Assembly (NCBI GenBank): GCA_964535735.1
Contig: CAZHTM010000052.1
Coordinates: 1 to 13,103, forward strand
DNA from: J089 sp964535735
GTDB taxonomy: Bacteria; Fidelibacterota; Marinisomatia; Marinisomatales; J089
Direction: 5' to 3'
DNA: 13,103 bases
The translations under genes were made by a program, and so were the position numbers. The notes beneath the pieces were generated by a model, which saw only the letters and a list, made by a program, of their open reading frames with translations, had not been told where the DNA came from and searched no databases. This document shows positions 1-6,663 of this stretch, one piece after another. Positions within the stretch are counted from its first letter, which is position 1; each line of letters begins with the position of its first letter.

Positions 1-98
1 TTTATTGCTCACACCGTTTAAAGGTATCTTTTCGGCAAATGCTTATTAACTGATTCAAAGATTTTGTCGGGAATTTTTCCTTTTTTCGACTCGTTGTT
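1..98. other. Window edge; possible tail of an upstream plus-strand gene
   Basis: No complete gene is visible. One plus-strand frame stays open from base 2 to a TAA at 47-49 (about 15 codons). This could be the 3' end of a gene that enters from the left, and a terminator hairpin follows about 50 bases later, which suits that reading. Two other frames also close near here, so the evidence is thin. Confidence 0.2.
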
Positions 99-130
99 AA
101 AAAACCGACTGTTTATATGGTCGGTTTTTT
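99..130. terminator. Rho-independent terminator, probably bidirectional
   Basis: An A-tract and ACCGAC (104-109) pair with GTCGGT (120-125) followed by a T-tract. The A/T arms extend the stem to about 11 bp around a 10-nt loop. The A-run on one side and the T-run on the other mean it can stop transcription in both directions. It would insulate the ATPase gene at 477 from whatever lies to the left. Confidence 0.75.
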
Positions 131-440
131 TTTGTAAAAAGAATGTGAATTCTAAATTGGATACGGAACCCTATGGGCGGTCGTTCGAAATTAGTCGATA
201 TTGAACCTAATCAGATAGCCCTGGCTTTCTTCAGGATGGTGTTTTTTTGCTGTGCTACGAGCTTTGCCTGAGGGCTTCACTTGACCTGATCCATTAAAAT
301 CTATGCCTTCCGTGTATTTTGTGAATCATTCTCTTGTTTTCCGTCTACTTATTCCAGTTCCTTACAGTTCAGCTTTGAGTGATCCACTGTCCCTCTTCTG
401 TTTCAGTGGGACACAATAGTATGAATAATGTCTATTACTA
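131..440. other. Intergenic stretch without a recognised gene
   Basis: No coding frame has a plausible start and length here. The only structure noticed is a pair of interlocked inverted repeats: CCACTG (384-389) with CAGTGG (404-409), and TGTCCC (388-393) with GGGACA (408-413). They lie about 65 bases upstream of the ATPase start. They could be a regulatory hairpin or chance. Confidence 0.4.
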
Positions 441-441
441 T

Positions 442-470
442 TTGACAATATTATTGGTAATATGTAATTT
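442..470 (+). promoter_or_regulatory. Candidate promoter of the ATPase gene, possibly giving a leaderless transcript
   Basis: A perfect TTGACA (442-447) is followed after 17 bases by TAATTT (465-470), a weak -10 that matches TATAAT at 3 of 6 positions. The same bases also resemble the Bacteroidota pattern TTTG, about 20 nt, TA-n-TTTG. Transcription from this -10 would begin at or next to the GTG start at 477, and no Shine-Dalgarno is visible, so a leaderless mRNA is possible. The palindrome CAATA-T-TATTG (446-456) lies inside the spacer and could bind a repressor. TATTAC (433-438) and GTAATA (457-462) form a second dyad. Confidence 0.4.
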
Positions 471-476
471 GCAGTT

Positions 477-1661
477 GTGATTTTCCAAAGGAACCTATAT
501 CAAAATCTGAGAGATCAGCTAACAACGAAAGAAATCGTCGTTCTGACAGGAATGCGTCGTGTTGGAAAGACCACGTTGTTGACGAAAATATTCGATGAAA
601 TAGAAAGTGAAAATAAAGTTTTTCTGGATTTAGACAATATTCTCGATCAGATGATTTTTGAAGAAATCGATTATAATAATATATGGGCGAATTTGCGCTC
701 CTATAATATTTCTCCGGAGAAAAAAGCATATATTTTTCTGGATGAAATTCAGGCCAAACCAGATATTGTTAAAGCGGTTAAATATTTATATGATCATTAT
801 GATGTCAAATTTTTCATCACCGGATCCAGTAGTTTTTATCTGAAAAATTTGTTTCCCGAGAGTCTGGCCGGGAGAAAAGTGATCTTCGAACTTTTTCCCT
901 TGGACTTTGCGGAGTTTTTAATCTTTAAAGGAGTAACAGTATCCTTTCACCGGGATTTTTCAAGAAAAGCCAAAGAGAAAAACAGGGTCGTATTTGAAAA
1001 GTTGAAGAAATATTATGAAGAATACCTGTTATTTGGCGGTTTCCCTCAGGTTGTGCTGGCTGAAAATGAAATTCAAAAACGTCGTTATCTCGGTGATATA
1101 TTTACATCCTACTTTGAAAAAGATGTAAAAGTAATGGCGGATTTCCGCCGGATGTCTGCATTCAGAGATTTGTTGTTTCTTCTGATGCAGAGAATAGGAT
1201 CAAAATTGGATATCACAAAACTAAGTTCCGAAGTAGGTGTGTCACGCGAGACCGTGTATTCCTATATTTCATTTCTGGAAGCCACCTATGTCCTATTTTT
1301 AATATCGCCGTTCACAAGGAACGTAGATCGAGAAATTAGTGGTACAAAGAAAGTGTATTTTTGTGATAATGGTCTGTTGAACCAGTTTGCTCGTGTTTCA
1401 TATGGTAGCTTGTTGGAAAATGCTGTTTTTCTGAATCTTAGGAAATTTGGTACGCTAAATTATTATCAAAGACGCACTGGAATGGAAATTGACTTCATTC
1501 TTCAGGATAAACAAATTGCTCTGGAAGTAAAAACAAGGGGGACCATTTCAGACGGTAACAAGTTATCCAGACTATCGACATCTTTAGGTATGAAAGAACA
1601 TTATTTAATTTCACAAACGTTTGGACAAGAAGAATTTATTATTCCTGCTTCTGATATTTAA
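477..1661 (+). CDS. AAA_14/DUF4143 family ATPase (first copy)
   Basis: This 394-residue protein has the usual layout and length of the AAA_14/DUF4143 ATPases, which are widespread in bacteria and archaea and whose cellular role is not well defined. Seen in the sequence: Walker A GMRRVGKTT (residues 25-33), Walker B YIFLDE (85-90) followed by IQ, and the sensor-like ITGSSS (114-119). A winged-helix-like segment lies near residues 240-270. The C-terminal DUF4143 part carries EIDF (337-340) and EVK (350-352), a pattern like the PD-(D/E)XK nuclease core. The GTG start at 477 is the first possible start after the in-frame stop at 465-467. No Shine-Dalgarno precedes it. A second family member (4607-5737) is clearly divergent in sequence, so this is not a recent duplication. 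Family assignment is secure; function is not. Confidence 0.9.
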   Translation: MIFQRNLYQNLRDQLTTKEIVVLTGMRRVGKTTLLTKIFDEIESENKVFLDLDNILDQMIFEEIDYNNIWANLRSYNISPEKKAYIFLDEIQAKPDIVKAVKYLYDHYDVKFFITGSSSFYLKNLFPESLAGRKVIFELFPLDFAEFLIFKGVTVSFHRDFSRKAKEKNRVVFEKLKKYYEEYLLFGGFPQVVLAENEIQKRRYLGDIFTSYFEKDVKVMADFRRMSAFRDLLFLLMQRIGSKLDITKLSSEVGVSRETVYSYISFLEATYVLFLISPFTRNVDREISGTKKVYFCDNGLLNQFARVSYGSLLENAVFLNLRKFGTLNYYQRRTGMEIDFILQDKQIALEVKTRGTISDGNKLSRLSTSLGMKEHYLISQTFGQEEFIIPASDI

Positions 1662-2019
1662 TCCCCATTCACGTTCCTTTACGGCGGACGAAAAGACCTG
1701 GTTAACTTCCCCGTTACTTTAGATATGAAAATGATTCCGACCTTGTCTTAGGGATAATACCATTTGATTCGGGTCTTTCTAACTCCTTTTGTTTTTGGTA
1801 AACCGAGGGATCCTAATAACAATGCCGATTATTAATTGATTGGATCATCCCATGACCACTCCATTGGGAAAAGAAAAGGAATACAGCGATAAGAATAATT
1901 GAATTATTGATTCAATATTAATTTCATCAGACCCGATAAGCTTTGTTTTTTGTATCGTCCGTAAACTATTCTAGGAGTTCCGATTCGGACTTTTACAATA
2001 TTCGATCAGTAAAAAAATA
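1662..2019. other. Intergenic stretch without a recognised gene
   Basis: About 360 AT-rich bases lie between the convergent ATPase gene and the terminator of the cytochrome gene. No believable coding frame was found. Small dyads are present: TTGAAT (1899-1904) with ATTCAA (1910-1915), and TCCGA-T-TCGGA near 1980. None has a T-tract, so no clear terminator for the ATPase gene was identified. Confidence 0.5.
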
Positions 2020-2050
2020 ACAAACGGCGCTGAATTTCAGCGCCGTTTGT
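2020..2050 (-). terminator. Strong Rho-independent terminator of the cytochrome gene
   Basis: The arms 2020-2034 and 2036-2050 are perfect reverse complements, in practice a 13-bp stem with a 5-nt loop, with core CGGCGCTG/CAGCGCCG. On the minus strand the hairpin is followed by TTATTTTTTTA. It starts 53 bases past the stop codon of the cytochrome, so the cytochrome is probably transcribed alone. Confidence 0.9.
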
Positions 2051-2103
2051 TTTCACCTCCTTTTGGAGTAAAAAATAGCTGAGGGTACGTCTTATATCAT
2101 CGA

Positions 2104-3381
2104 TTAATTCCGTCTAAAAAATCTCCATTTTTCCGGTTTTGCGTCTTTCCGCATTTCTTCCGCCATGGTCCTGATTTCGGTTAAATCCTGCACCATTTCG
2201 TTCCAACCATACCACAGAGCATAGTCTGGACTGGCGTGGAAAGAGCCCTGGAACAGGCGCATCCGGTGTTTCAAATGCATGGTAAAGAGACGCTGCTCAA
2301 TCGGCGTGGGAGCATCATGAAACGTGAGCAGATCCGGATAGGCATAGGCATAATTGTCCGGTTTTTCCAGAATGCCATCCTGGTAGAGTCCCGCCACGAT
2401 ACGAATGGCTTCCGCCATCAATTTGTCACCTTCGCGAATCAGGTTGTCACTTTTTTCCAGTTCGCCAATGGCAAAATTTTCGGAATGGCACTGGCTGCAT
2501 ACCTCAATCATCTTCTGCCGTTCTTTATCAAAGGCTTCCGCTGACAGGCGCGCTACATCGGCCTGCGCCACAACGTCCAGACGTCCCGTGGGATTTCCTT
2601 CCGGATCTAAAACGCCCAGACCCTGTAATATGGTCACTCGATCAGCCCACCATTCGTCTGATTCCCCGGGATAGCGATCCAGACCGTTGGTGCGTACTGC
2701 CAAAAAGCCCCAGGCGGTGCGAACTTCATGGTTCCCGTTGGGCATGTGACAGGTCTGGCAAGTGGGTGCCGCCGCATCGTTGGGCAGAATGCCCAGCTGT
2801 TTCAATTCATTCCGTACCCCGTGCTTGGAGGACGAATACATTTCCCATTGCGGATGATCGAAGCCCATGTGGCAGGTTTTGCAGGCCTGAGGCTGCCGGG
2901 CTTCCTCCACCGAGAAGGTATGCCGAGTGTGGCAGGCATCACAGGATGCGAAACCAAAATTCTGTCCTTCTTCTTTGAGTTGCGCCGTTTCCGCTTCGGA
3001 TTTAATGCCGATCTTGTGACAGCCACCACAGCCCTTCATACCGTCAATCAATTCCATGGGTTTGTAATGGGTGGTGGGCATGGCTTTCAGGGCGGCCCAG
3101 GCGGCGGAATGCTTACCCGCCATGAATTGATTCACCTGATCTTCATGACAATTGGCGCAGGTCTCCGGAGTAGGAATTTCCGCTAACGCCACGTCATCGG
3201 CGGACTGGTGACTATCACCATGACAAACATCGCAGGTGACATCATTAGTATAGTGTTTACTGAGTTCCCAGTCCGTTACCGCTCCGGGTGTGATCTGTGT
3301 GTGGCATTCAACACAGGTATCGGCCCAAGCAAGGGTCGCTCCTCCAAATGCCAGCAGGAATAGATAGGATTTGAACTTCAT
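2104..3381 (-). CDS. Octaheme cytochrome c, hydroxylamine oxidoreductase (HAO) family
   Basis: This is a periplasmic multiheme enzyme of 425 residues. A signal peptide (residues 1-20, cleavage after AWA) is followed by eight CxxCH heme sites starting at Cys 23, 50, 75, 118, 147, 167, 208 and 295. All eight are CxxCH. There is no CxxCK, which argues against NrfA, ONR and octaheme tetrathionate reductase. Heme number, spacing (the last site far from the seventh) and a helical C-terminal region after heme 8 fit the HAO family. Family members oxidise hydroxylamine or hydrazine when a tyrosine is cross-linked to the catalytic heme (heme 4, here CGGCH at 118-122), or reduce nitrite/hydroxylamine when it is not. 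Whether Tyr387 or Tyr391 occupies the cross-linking position cannot be decided without an alignment. No NapC/NrfH-type quinol partner is adjacent. The ATG start has a strong ribosome site. Reaction direction is unknown. Confidence 0.88.
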   Translation of the reverse strand: MKFKSYLFLLAFGGATLAWADTCVECHTQITPGAVTDWELSKHYTNDVTCDVCHGDSHQSADDVALAEIPTPETCANCHEDQVNQFMAGKHSAAWAALKAMPTTHYKPMELIDGMKGCGGCHKIGIKSEAETAQLKEEGQNFGFASCDACHTRHTFSVEEARQPQACKTCHMGFDHPQWEMYSSSKHGVRNELKQLGILPNDAAAPTCQTCHMPNGNHEVRTAWGFLAVRTNGLDRYPGESDEWWADRVTILQGLGVLDPEGNPTGRLDVVAQADVARLSAEAFDKERQKMIEVCSQCHSENFAIGELEKSDNLIREGDKLMAEAIRIVAGLYQDGILEKPDNYAYAYPDLLTFHDAPTPIEQRLFTMHLKHRMRLFQGSFHASPDYALWYGWNEMVQDLTEIRTMAEEMRKDAKPEKWRFFRRN

Positions 3382-3385
3382 ATGT

Positions 3386-3397
3386 CCCCCCCCTTTT
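3386..3397 (-). promoter_or_regulatory. Ribosome binding site with a run of eight G
   Basis: On the minus strand the sequence before the ATG reads AAAA, then eight G, then ACAT, giving a strong AAGG/GGGG Shine-Dalgarno. Homopolymer G runs of this length are prone to slippage. A gain or loss of G would alter the Shine-Dalgarno spacing and could tune cytochrome translation (inference). Confidence 0.6.
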
Positions 3398-3405
3398 GGG
3401 TTTTT

Positions 3406-3423
3406 CCGGATGCATAGATCCGG
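3406..3423 (-). promoter_or_regulatory. Inverted repeat in the cytochrome leader
   Basis: CCGGAT (3406-3411) and ATCCGG (3418-3423) are separated by six bases. The element lies between the palindrome at 3444 and the ribosome site of the cytochrome, so it can act as a leader hairpin or as an operator. Confidence 0.4.
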
Positions 3424-3443
3424 TTTTGTTTATAAAATTCTTT

Positions 3444-3458
3444 TGGTAAGTTTTACCA
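3444..3458. promoter_or_regulatory. Palindromic candidate operator in the divergent promoter
   Basis: TGGTAA-GTT-TTACCA is a perfect 6+3+6 palindrome between the cytochrome gene and the Rrf2-family regulator gene, 62 bases from the first start and 56 from the second. Rrf2 regulators bind dyad operators and often control divergent neighbours, which makes this the best candidate site. Its short form does not match the longer NsrR or IscR consensus that I know, so binding is an inference. Confidence 0.5.
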
Positions 3459-3480
3459 TTCAATTTTAAACAAAAAAGAA

Positions 3481-3500
3481 TTAAGATAAAAGACTCTTAA
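3481..3500. promoter_or_regulatory. Inverted repeat upstream of the Rrf2 regulator gene
   Basis: TTAAGA (3481-3486) and TCTTAA (3495-3500) flank eight bases and end 14 bases before the ATG of the regulator. The position would suit autorepression, because TAAGAT/GATAAA here could also be part of a -10 element. Evidence is positional only. Confidence 0.35.
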
Positions 3501-3514
3501 AACCATTAAATCCT

Positions 3515-3955
3515 ATGATCTTCTCAAAAGCGTGCATCCATGGCTTGGTGGCGGTGATGTCGGTGGCCTCCAAATCTCCGGCCCGTCCCTATATTCCTAT
3601 CAAAGAATTATCCGAAGAGCTCCATATCTCTTTCCATTTTTTAACCAAAGTCTTACAAATCCTGACTAGGGAAAATATCCTGAAATCCTATCGGGGACCG
3701 AATGGGGGTATCGCCTTGGCCCGGCCTGTTGCAGATATTCGGTTGCTGGACATTGTGGAAGCCATCGATGGGGACGGTCTGTTTGAAAACTGCGTCTTGG
3801 GTTTATCCAATTGCGGAACCGAGAAGCCCTGCCCGCTTCATGCGTATTGGGCACAGGTGCGAACGTTTTTACGACAGTCGCTTGACGAATTAACCCTGGA
3901 ATCTATTCAGAACCAGCTTCAGCGGATGGATTTTCGGATTTCCAACCAGGGGTAA
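3515..3955 (+). CDS. Rrf2-family transcriptional regulator, probably Fe-S cluster-binding
   Basis: The 146-residue protein matches the Rrf2 family (IscR, NsrR, CymR relatives) in length and layout. A winged helix-turn-helix spans residues about 10-70, including IPIKELSEELHIS and the wing with GPNGGIALARP. The cluster-binding loop has Cys93, Cys100 and Cys106 followed by PLH (spacing C-x6-C-x5-C), close to the Cys92/98/104 arrangement of IscR. Family members with this loop sense oxygen, nitric oxide or iron-sulfur status through a bound cluster. It is divergent from an HAO-family cytochrome, which makes nitric oxide or reactive nitrogen a plausible signal (inference). The ATG start lacks an obvious Shine-Dalgarno. 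Its last 53 bases overlap the convergent gene at 3903-4508. Confidence 0.87.
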   Translation: MIFSKACIHGLVAVMSVASKSPARPYIPIKELSEELHISFHFLTKVLQILTRENILKSYRGPNGGIALARPVADIRLLDIVEAIDGDGLFENCVLGLSNCGTEKPCPLHAYWAQVRTFLRQSLDELTLESIQNQLQRMDFRISNQG

Positions 3956-4508
3956 CCAGAGGGGCGGGATGATACCGCTTTAGCTGACGGTTCAGCTTCC
4001 GGGCATTTCCCGGTCCGTAAATTTCATCTAGCCGAGCCCAGAATCGGAGACCGTGATTCATGATGACGGTGTGAACCAATTCGTGAATAATGATAAAATC
4101 GCGCAAGGCATCCGGCAGGCGGGTGATTTGGGTGTTAAAATTCAGGACATTTGTTGATGAACAACTTCCCCACCGTGAGATCATGGGCCGGACCTTGACC
4201 TGACGGTAAACGAACCCGAAACGTCTTGCCAGATAAGCCACCCGCTGACGGATGACCGCTTCCGCATCGGCTGTTTCCAGGGATGGTCCCAGACGATTTT
4301 GAGCCGCGTTCAAATCCTTCAATTTTTGTTTAATCCAGTCCCTTTTGGACCGGGCCAGGCGTTCGCCGTCAGCGAAACTCATACCCCGGGGAACCGCCAC
4401 ACGGACCCCGGTTGACGCCCGCACGGAGAGTTGCAGGCGGCGTGCCCGGACACTCCGTTCAATCTTCACCGGTCCGATGCCATCCAAATGAATAACATAC
4501 GATTTCAC
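3903..4508 (-). CDS. YgjP/DUF45 (M48-like) metallopeptidase domain protein
   Basis: This is a 201-residue predicted zinc hydrolase of the YgjP-like DUF45 family. Seen: the family signature RWGSCS (112-117), FNTQ (124-127), the zinc motif HELVH (142-146; usually HELxH in the family), and NHGLRFW (151-157), whose His152 would be the third ligand. The N-terminal half carries the charged beta-rich segment typical of the family. The physiological substrate is not established. The start is GTG at 4506-4508, directly preceded in frame by a TGA, so no longer form exists. The C-terminal 17 codons are read antisense to the end of the Rrf2 gene, so a base change there affects both proteins. High GC matches the two preceding genes. 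Confidence 0.85.
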   Translation of the reverse strand: MKSYVIHLDGIGPVKIERSVRARRLQLSVRASTGVRVAVPRGMSFADGERLARSKRDWIKQKLKDLNAAQNRLGPSLETADAEAVIRQRVAYLARRFGFVYRQVKVRPMISRWGSCSSTNVLNFNTQITRLPDALRDFIIIHELVHTVIMNHGLRFWARLDEIYGPGNARKLNRQLKRYHPAPLVTPGWKSENPSAEAGSE

Positions 4509-4606
4509 GGTTCAAACTATTCATTCCGGGAGAAATTCACCAAGAGATAATGGGGAGACAGTACTATTCCAGAAATAAACAAGACGCCCAACAGACCGGG
4601 GTGGTT

Positions 4607-5737
4607 TTATCGAATCCAGTCCAGGTAATTTTCCCGGTGAATAACCTTAAATCCGGCCTTGGGATAGGCTGTGGCCCAGGCTCGGGGAACCTGAACCTGT
4701 TTGGGTGACCATTTCATTTCATACCCCGTAAGGATTCCATCAATTTCTTCCACCCAGTCAATCTCTTGCCGGTCATAGGTGCGCCAGAAATAATTATTAA
4801 CCAATAATTGCTGATAATGTTGATACTTCCAGCGCTCGCTAATCATGTAGTTCTCCCACAATGTGCCTACATCCTGACGCAAACTCAATGGATTGAAATT
4901 CAGTAGAATGGTATTCAAAATACCGTTGTCAATAAAGTACCAGCGGTGGTTTTTTGTGATTTCTTTACGCAAGTTTCGGCTGAATCCCTCCACTTTAAAA
5001 ATCACAAAAACTTTTGATAGCAAGTCCAGGTATTTAGTTACCGTATTTCGACTTAATTGCAACTGACGACTCAGCTCATCATTGGACACTTCCTTGCCCA
5101 CCTGATAAGCCAGCAAGCGGAGTAAATTTTTTAATTTGTTTGAATTACGAATATTTTCGAACTCCAGAATATCCTTGAAGAGATAATCATTGACCAACTC
5201 CCGCAAATAAACAATTCGATCGTTTTTATTCTGGATTTGCCAGACTTCAGGGTAACAACCGACGATCAGCTTATCTTCAAGAGCATTTTTTGTATCTAAA
5301 AGGTTTTCATGCTCTGAAAATTCCTGCTGAGACAGAGGAAACAGGTGATAGGTTCGTTTTCGTCCGGTAAGCGGCTCTCCGAATTTCTGTTTCAAATCAA
5401 AGGCGGAGGATCCGGTTAAAATAACAGTGAGATCAGGAATTTCATCAATCATGAGTTTGATGATTTCTCCGATCTGTTCAATTTTTTGGGCTTCGTCAAT
5501 ACATAGGAGCCGGACATTCCCTAATAAACGGCGGTAATTGGCCACACTGCGATGCTCAAGGAGGGCCACTGTATCCATGTCCTCACCATTGAGCAATAAA
5601 TACTCCATGTTAGAGGCTTGAGTTAATTCATTCAACAACACAGTTTTTCCTACGCGACGAGGACCGATGATGAGAATGACTTTATTGGATTGGAGCTGTT
5701 TTTTTATTCTCTGGTAAATAATCCGCTGGTAGTGCAT
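4607..5737 (-). CDS. AAA_14/DUF4143 family ATPase (second copy)
   Basis: This 376-residue protein has the same architecture as the ATPase at 477-1661 but a clearly different sequence. Walker A is GPRRVGKT (25-32), Walker B LLCIDE (77-82) followed by AQ, and the sensor-like LTGSS is at 107-111. A winged-helix segment (SNDELSRQLQLSRNTVTKY, about 217-236) separates the ATPase from DUF4143. Near the C-terminus EIDW (325-328) and YEMK (339-342) resemble a PD-(D/E)XK core. The role of this family is not settled. The ATG start lies at the edge of two tandem 32-bp repeats, so expression is probably controlled by whatever binds them. The Shine-Dalgarno is weak (CGGA). GC is lower than in the neighbouring metallopeptidase gene. 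Confidence 0.9.
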   Translation of the reverse strand: MHYQRIIYQRIKKQLQSNKVILIIGPRRVGKTVLLNELTQASNMEYLLLNGEDMDTVALLEHRSVANYRRLLGNVRLLCIDEAQKIEQIGEIIKLMIDEIPDLTVILTGSSAFDLKQKFGEPLTGRKRTYHLFPLSQQEFSEHENLLDTKNALEDKLIVGCYPEVWQIQNKNDRIVYLRELVNDYLFKDILEFENIRNSNKLKNLLRLLAYQVGKEVSNDELSRQLQLSRNTVTKYLDLLSKVFVIFKVEGFSRNLRKEITKNHRWYFIDNGILNTILLNFNPLSLRQDVGTLWENYMISERWKYQHYQQLLVNNYFWRTYDRQEIDWVEEIDGILTGYEMKWSPKQVQVPRAWATAYPKAGFKVIHRENYLDWIR

Positions 5738-5799
5738 GGTAATTCCGCTATTATGATGACGGAATTTATGGTAATTCCGTCAATATGGTGACGGTATTT
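5736..5799. repeat. Two tandem 32-bp repeats at the ATPase start, each with an internal dyad
   Basis: Units 5736-5767 and 5768-5799 differ at only seven of 32 positions. Each begins ATGGTAATTCCG and ends TGACGG-n-ATTT. In the second unit ATTCCGTCA faces TGACGGTAT across six bases, a near-perfect dyad. The array touches the start codon of the minus-strand ATPase, so it covers its leader or promoter. Tandem operator sites for a regulator, possibly autogenous, are the likeliest reading. Confidence 0.7.
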
Positions 5800-6227
5800 T
5801 TATTTCTAGGCTATTTGAAATGCCTTTCCGTCTGTGTTTTCCTGTTTCTTAACCGGCTTATCGAACGTCTTATTCAATGAACGGTGTACCGTAGATGTTA
5901 AATCATATTGGTAAAAAATGTCCCTGAAAAGATGTTCCCATTGCCATTCCAGGTGCATTAAAAAGTTACGAGGATCGCAACAAACCAGGCGCATGTTTAT
6001 TGAGCCGCGAAGAAACGAGAATTGATTATATAAACGGTTTGTGGGATAATAGAATTTTCACCTCTTTCCACCCCGTTTGTTTTATTGGTTTGATTGTGGT
6101 ATTATCCCCTACCCGTTTCGACGATGGAGTGTATCAAGGCCGGGGTAGGTTACTGAACTATATTGGGAGAATGTTATGGAAATAAATTGCTAGATGAATC
6201 TCCAATGGACAAAGGAGTAATACCAAT
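5800..6227. other. Gene-poor stretch with nested inverted repeats
   Basis: Two open frames of about 60 codons (5806-5994 minus, 6000-6185 plus) have no Shine-Dalgarno and no recognisable motif, and I do not call them genes. The stretch does contain GGGATAATA (6043-6051) facing TATTATCCC (6100-6108), and CCTACCC (6108-6114) facing GGGTAGG (6143-6149). These could form long-range RNA or DNA structures. No T-tract follows, so they are not simple terminators. Confidence 0.45.
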
Positions 6228-6580
6228 ATGACTTTTAATTACAGTATAACCCGTCTGATCAGTATGCCAATAGACCAAAATGCTGTATAACAATTAGCTA
6301 TGCGTACGCTACGTGCTATGGGCGCTAAGTGCCACTTCACTACTACTGGATCTGACAGAACTGGCTTCATAATAACTTATGAAATCGAACCGGCTGGTCA
6401 GTTTAGCCATCAGACCGTCAAGATTTCTATAATGTAAGAGGTCAATATTTTGTGGACTTTATCAAAAAGGAAGGGACAGAATTGAAGCTGGGGGTTTTCC
6501 AGAAACAAAGAAATGCATGGTACTCCAATAATTTGGGTATCGGTAGTCTAACGTCCAGACAACGGAACGTGAAACGCTGA
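6228..6580 (+). pseudogene. Decayed small gene with in-frame stop and apparent frameshift
   Basis: A good Shine-Dalgarno (AAAGGAG, 6211-6217) stands 10 bases before ATG 6228. Reading runs 20 codons to a TAA (6288-6290), then continues in the same frame for 48 protein-like codons to a second TAA (6435-6437). The adjoining frame is open from 6407 to a TGA at 6578-6580 and is also protein-like (for example RGQYFVDFIKKEGTEL), which suggests a frameshift near 6420-6435. The second fragment runs into the attC-like site at 6546, so the original C-terminus may have been lost at the array edge. I do not recognise the family. Alternatives are a genuine 20-codon peptide from 6228, or sequencing error. 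Confidence 0.4.
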
Positions 6581-6633
6581 TGGCATTCTACTTTGCCTGC
6601 CTACGCCCAGGCTTTTGGGGCTATCCGTTAGGT
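6546..6633 (-). repeat. Degenerate attC-like site at the left end of the cassette array
   Basis: GTCTAAC (6546-6552) and GTTAGGT (6627-6633) are core boxes in inverted orientation, and outside flanks GGTA/TAGCC extend the symmetry. In the minus orientation R'' is ACCTAAC and R' is GTTAGAC. No convincing L''/L' pairing was found, so this site rests on its boxes, its 88-bp size and its fit to the box-matching rule of the array (ACCTAAC pairs with the box at 6857-6863). A small hairpin, GCCTG/CAGGC, lies inside. Confidence 0.4.
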
Positions 6634-6663
6634 AGCCAGCCAACACATTGATAGGAGTATGGG

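Noticed and set aside
175..205. String with a GGTCGTTCGAAAT core resembling a tRNA T-arm
   Set aside because: No acceptor stem, D-arm or anticodon arm can be built around it.
2236..3186. Plus-strand open frames antisense to the cytochrome gene, up to 152 codons
   Set aside because: They mirror a GC-rich real gene with eight heme motifs and have no own signals.
477..5737. The two DUF4143 ATPases as the arms of a composite transposon
   Set aside because: The two genes are divergent in sequence, have no terminal repeats in common, and the genes between look like ordinary chromosomal genes.
5806..6185. Two opposite open frames of about 60 codons
   Set aside because: No ribosome site, TTG start for one, no recognisable motif or hydrophobic pattern; length is expected by chance in this composition.
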